A stretch of 33,454 nucleotides of DNA from Bacteroidia bacterium (GTDB lineage: Bacteria; Bacteroidota; Bacteroidia; Flavobacteriales_E; Vicingaceae): contig JAUHYR010000025.1 in the NCBI GenBank assembly GCA_030426475.1, forward strand, positions 1 through 33,454. Reading direction: 5' to 3'. Shown here one piece after another: positions 32,067 to 33,454 of this stretch. The notes under the pieces are model-generated. The model was given only the letters and a program-made list of their open reading frames with translations, ran no database searches and had not been told where the DNA came from. Made by a program: the position numbers and the translations under genes. How positions within the stretch are numbered: position 1 is the stretch's first letter; each line of letters begins with the position of its first letter.

Positions 32067-33454
32067 TTATTTTTTCTTCTCCATAAGCTTTTGTAGTTCA
32101 TACATTTCATCTCTTAGTCTGGCAGCTTCAATAAAGTCTAATTCTTTTGCAGCTTTTTCCATTTGTTTTTTTGTTTGTTCAATGGCCTTTTCTAGTTGTG
32201 GAGCATTCATATATTGAAGTACCGGTTCTGCTGCTATATTTATGTCAGAAGGTTCGCTATATGCTTTACTTCCTCCTGCGCTTGTGGCTACTCTTGTTTG
32301 TTCAAGTATTTGTTGTTTGCTCTTTTTTAATGCCTGTGGAGAAAGATTATGCTTGGTGTTATATTCTATTTGTTTTGTTCGTTTTTTCTCATTATCCTCA
32401 ATGGTTTTTTTCATGGAATCAGTCATTTTATCAGCGTATAATATAGCTTTTCCTTCAATGTGTCTTGCTGCTCTTCCTATGGTTTGTGTGAGTGATTTAA
32501 CGTTTCTTAAAAATCCTTCTTTGTCCGCATCTAAGATTGCAACTAAGGAAACTTCAGGCAAGTCAAGCCCTTCTCTAAGTAAATTAACTCCAATTAAAAC
32601 ATCAAATAAGCCCAATCTTAAATCTCTTAAAATTTCTACTCGCTCAAGCGTGTCAACTTCAGAGTGAATATATCTACATCTTACTCCGGCTTTTTCCAAG
32701 AACTTGGTAAGTTCTTCCGCCATTCTTTTAGTAAGGGTGGTCACTAAAACTCTTTCATCTACTTCTGCTCTCTTGGTTATTTCTTCTAATAAATCATCGA
32801 TTTGATTTAGGCTCGGACGAACTTCTATCACCGGGTCAAGTAAGCCGGTAGGGCGAATAACTTGCTCTACAATTACACCTCCACTCATTTGTAACTCATA
32901 TTCGGAAGGAGTTGCGCTTACATAAAGTACTTTGTCTTGTAAGCCTAAAAATTCTTCAAATTTTAGAGGTCTATTGTCTAATGCTGCAGGCAATCTAAAT
33001 CCATACTCTACCAGATTTTCTTTTCTTGAACGGTCACCACCATACATTGCCCTCACTTGAGGAACAGTTACATGACTTTCATCAATTACCATCAAATAAT
33101 CTTCCGGAAAATAGTCCAACAAACAGTAGGGTCTGGAGCCTGCCGGACGTCCGTCAAAATATCTTGAGTAATTCTCTATTCCCGAACAATAGCCAAGTTC
33201 TCTTATCATTTCAAGGTCATAAGTTACTCTATCTTCTAATCGTTTTGCTTCAAGGTGTTTTCCTATTTCTTTCAAATAATCTACTTGTTTAACCATATCC
33301 TGCTGTATTTCAAAAATGGCTTCATGCATGGTTTGTTGGTTGGTGACAAAAATATTTGCGGGATAAATAGTTAAAGCATTAAGATTGTTCATTTTGTTTC
33401 CGTTCAACGGGTCAAATGAATAGATTTCCTCTATCTCATCTCCCCAAAATACAA
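32067..33454 (-). CDS. uvrB: UvrABC system protein B (5' part outside the window)
   Basis: UvrB is the damage-verifying helicase of nucleotide excision repair, acting with UvrA and UvrC. The frame is open to the window edge; the visible part runs from VFWGDEIEEIYSFDPLNG, near residue 210 of the roughly 670-residue family, to the normal C-terminus. Motifs: YLMVIDESHVTVPQ (DESH box), VLYVSATPSEYEL (motif III), RPTGLLDP, LVTTLTKRMAEELT, GVNLLREGLDLPEV, ILDADKEGFLR, QTIGRAARH (motif VI) and the C-terminal UVR motif ELDFIEAARLRDEMYELQ, which contacts UvrA and UvrC. The real start lies beyond 33454. A relic duplicate of its last codons lies 47 bp downstream. Confidence 0.97.
   Translation of the reverse strand, partial: VFWGDEIEEIYSFDPLNGNKMNNLNALTIYPANIFVTNQQTMHEAIFEIQQDMVKQVDYLKEIGKHLEAKRLEDRVTYDLEMIRELGYCSGIENYSRYFDGRPAGSRPYCLLDYFPEDYLMVIDESHVTVPQVRAMYGGDRSRKENLVEYGFRLPAALDNRPLKFEEFLGLQDKVLYVSATPSEYELQMSGGVIVEQVIRPTGLLDPVIEVRPSLNQIDDLLEEITKRAEVDERVLVTTLTKRMAEELTKFLEKAGVRCRYIHSEVDTLERVEILRDLRLGLFDVLIGVNLLREGLDLPEVSLVAILDADKEGFLRNVKSLTQTIGRAARHIEGKAILYADKMTDSMKKTIEDNEKKRTKQIEYNTKHNLSPQALKKSKQQILEQTRVATSAGGSKAYSEPSDINIAAEPVLQYMNAPQLEKAIEQTKKQMEKAAKELDFIEAARLRDEMYELQKLMEKKK
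32085..32107. repeat. 23 bp direct repeat, copy 2 (inside uvrB)
   Basis: Same 23 bp as 32000-32022. Here it encodes EMYELQKL near the UvrB C-terminus. Confidence 0.85.

Noticed and set aside
1-33454. CRISPR array, tRNA or rRNA gene, insertion sequence or prophage
   Set aside because: I saw no regularly spaced repeats, tRNA-like cloverleaf, transposase or phage gene while reading both strands. A tRNAscan or ISfinder run would settle small cases.

Overview
The window looks like chromosomal DNA of an AT-rich member of the Bacteroidota, probably close to Flavobacteriales. Three things point there: two secreted proteins end in type IX secretion (T9SS) type A sorting domains, one of them with a SprB-type repeat; promoters fit the Bacteroidota pattern TTG-N17-23-TAnnTTTG; and almost no gene has a Shine-Dalgarno sequence, while bases before the starts are A-rich. 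Many proteins belong to families typical of the phylum (YwqK-repeat lipoproteins, secreted TPR-CHAT proteins, VPS10/BNR repeat proteins, DUF547). I see no tRNA, rRNA, insertion sequence, prophage or CRISPR array. No gap between genes exceeds 300 bp.

Layout. 1-2.2 kb: a lipid operon on the minus strand (CDP-alcohol phosphatidyltransferase, CdsA/YnbB-type enzyme, start of a probable acyltransferase) and rplS with its own promoter and terminator. 2.2-3.9 kb: trxB and a small OmpA-domain protein. 3.9-9.1 kb, minus: tsaC, a cytochrome-like lipoprotein, a secreted TPR-CHAT protein, a glycosyltransferase and a DUF547 protein. 9.1-11.2 kb: a 27-residue membrane peptide behind sucC, and divergent lolD. 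11.2-16.0 kb: T9SS cargo, M23 peptidase, a lipoprotein, and a TIMP-like/YwqK protein. 16.1-20.9 kb: TerB-like and release-factor-like small proteins, rarA, a membrane protein, an M28 peptidase and a lipoprotein. 21.0-27.3 kb, minus: a NYN nuclease-like protein, a membrane flavodoxin-fold protein with MscS, a GNAT acetyltransferase and a large BNR-repeat protein. 27.4-33.5 kb: a 52-residue lipoprotein, a four-gene operon (YwqK lipoprotein, voltage-gated K+ channel with zinc ribbon, lipoprotein, T9SS serine protease), and the 3' two thirds of uvrB.

Much of the content is housekeeping (translation, TCA cycle, redox, DNA repair, phospholipid and envelope functions) mixed with envelope and secreted proteins of unknown function. 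The most unusual signals are in the architecture. The -7 promoter element sits at one of two fixed distances from the start codon: 19-20 bp for seven genes, and about 4-8 bp, implying nearly leaderless mRNA, for at least five and perhaps eight. Convergent genes abut stop to stop, and hairpins span both stop codons at several junctions. The 3' end of uvrB is partly duplicated just downstream. I found no clear defence system or other large undescribed system; the tightly coupled operons built around CHAT, MscS and the K+ channel are the best functional leads.
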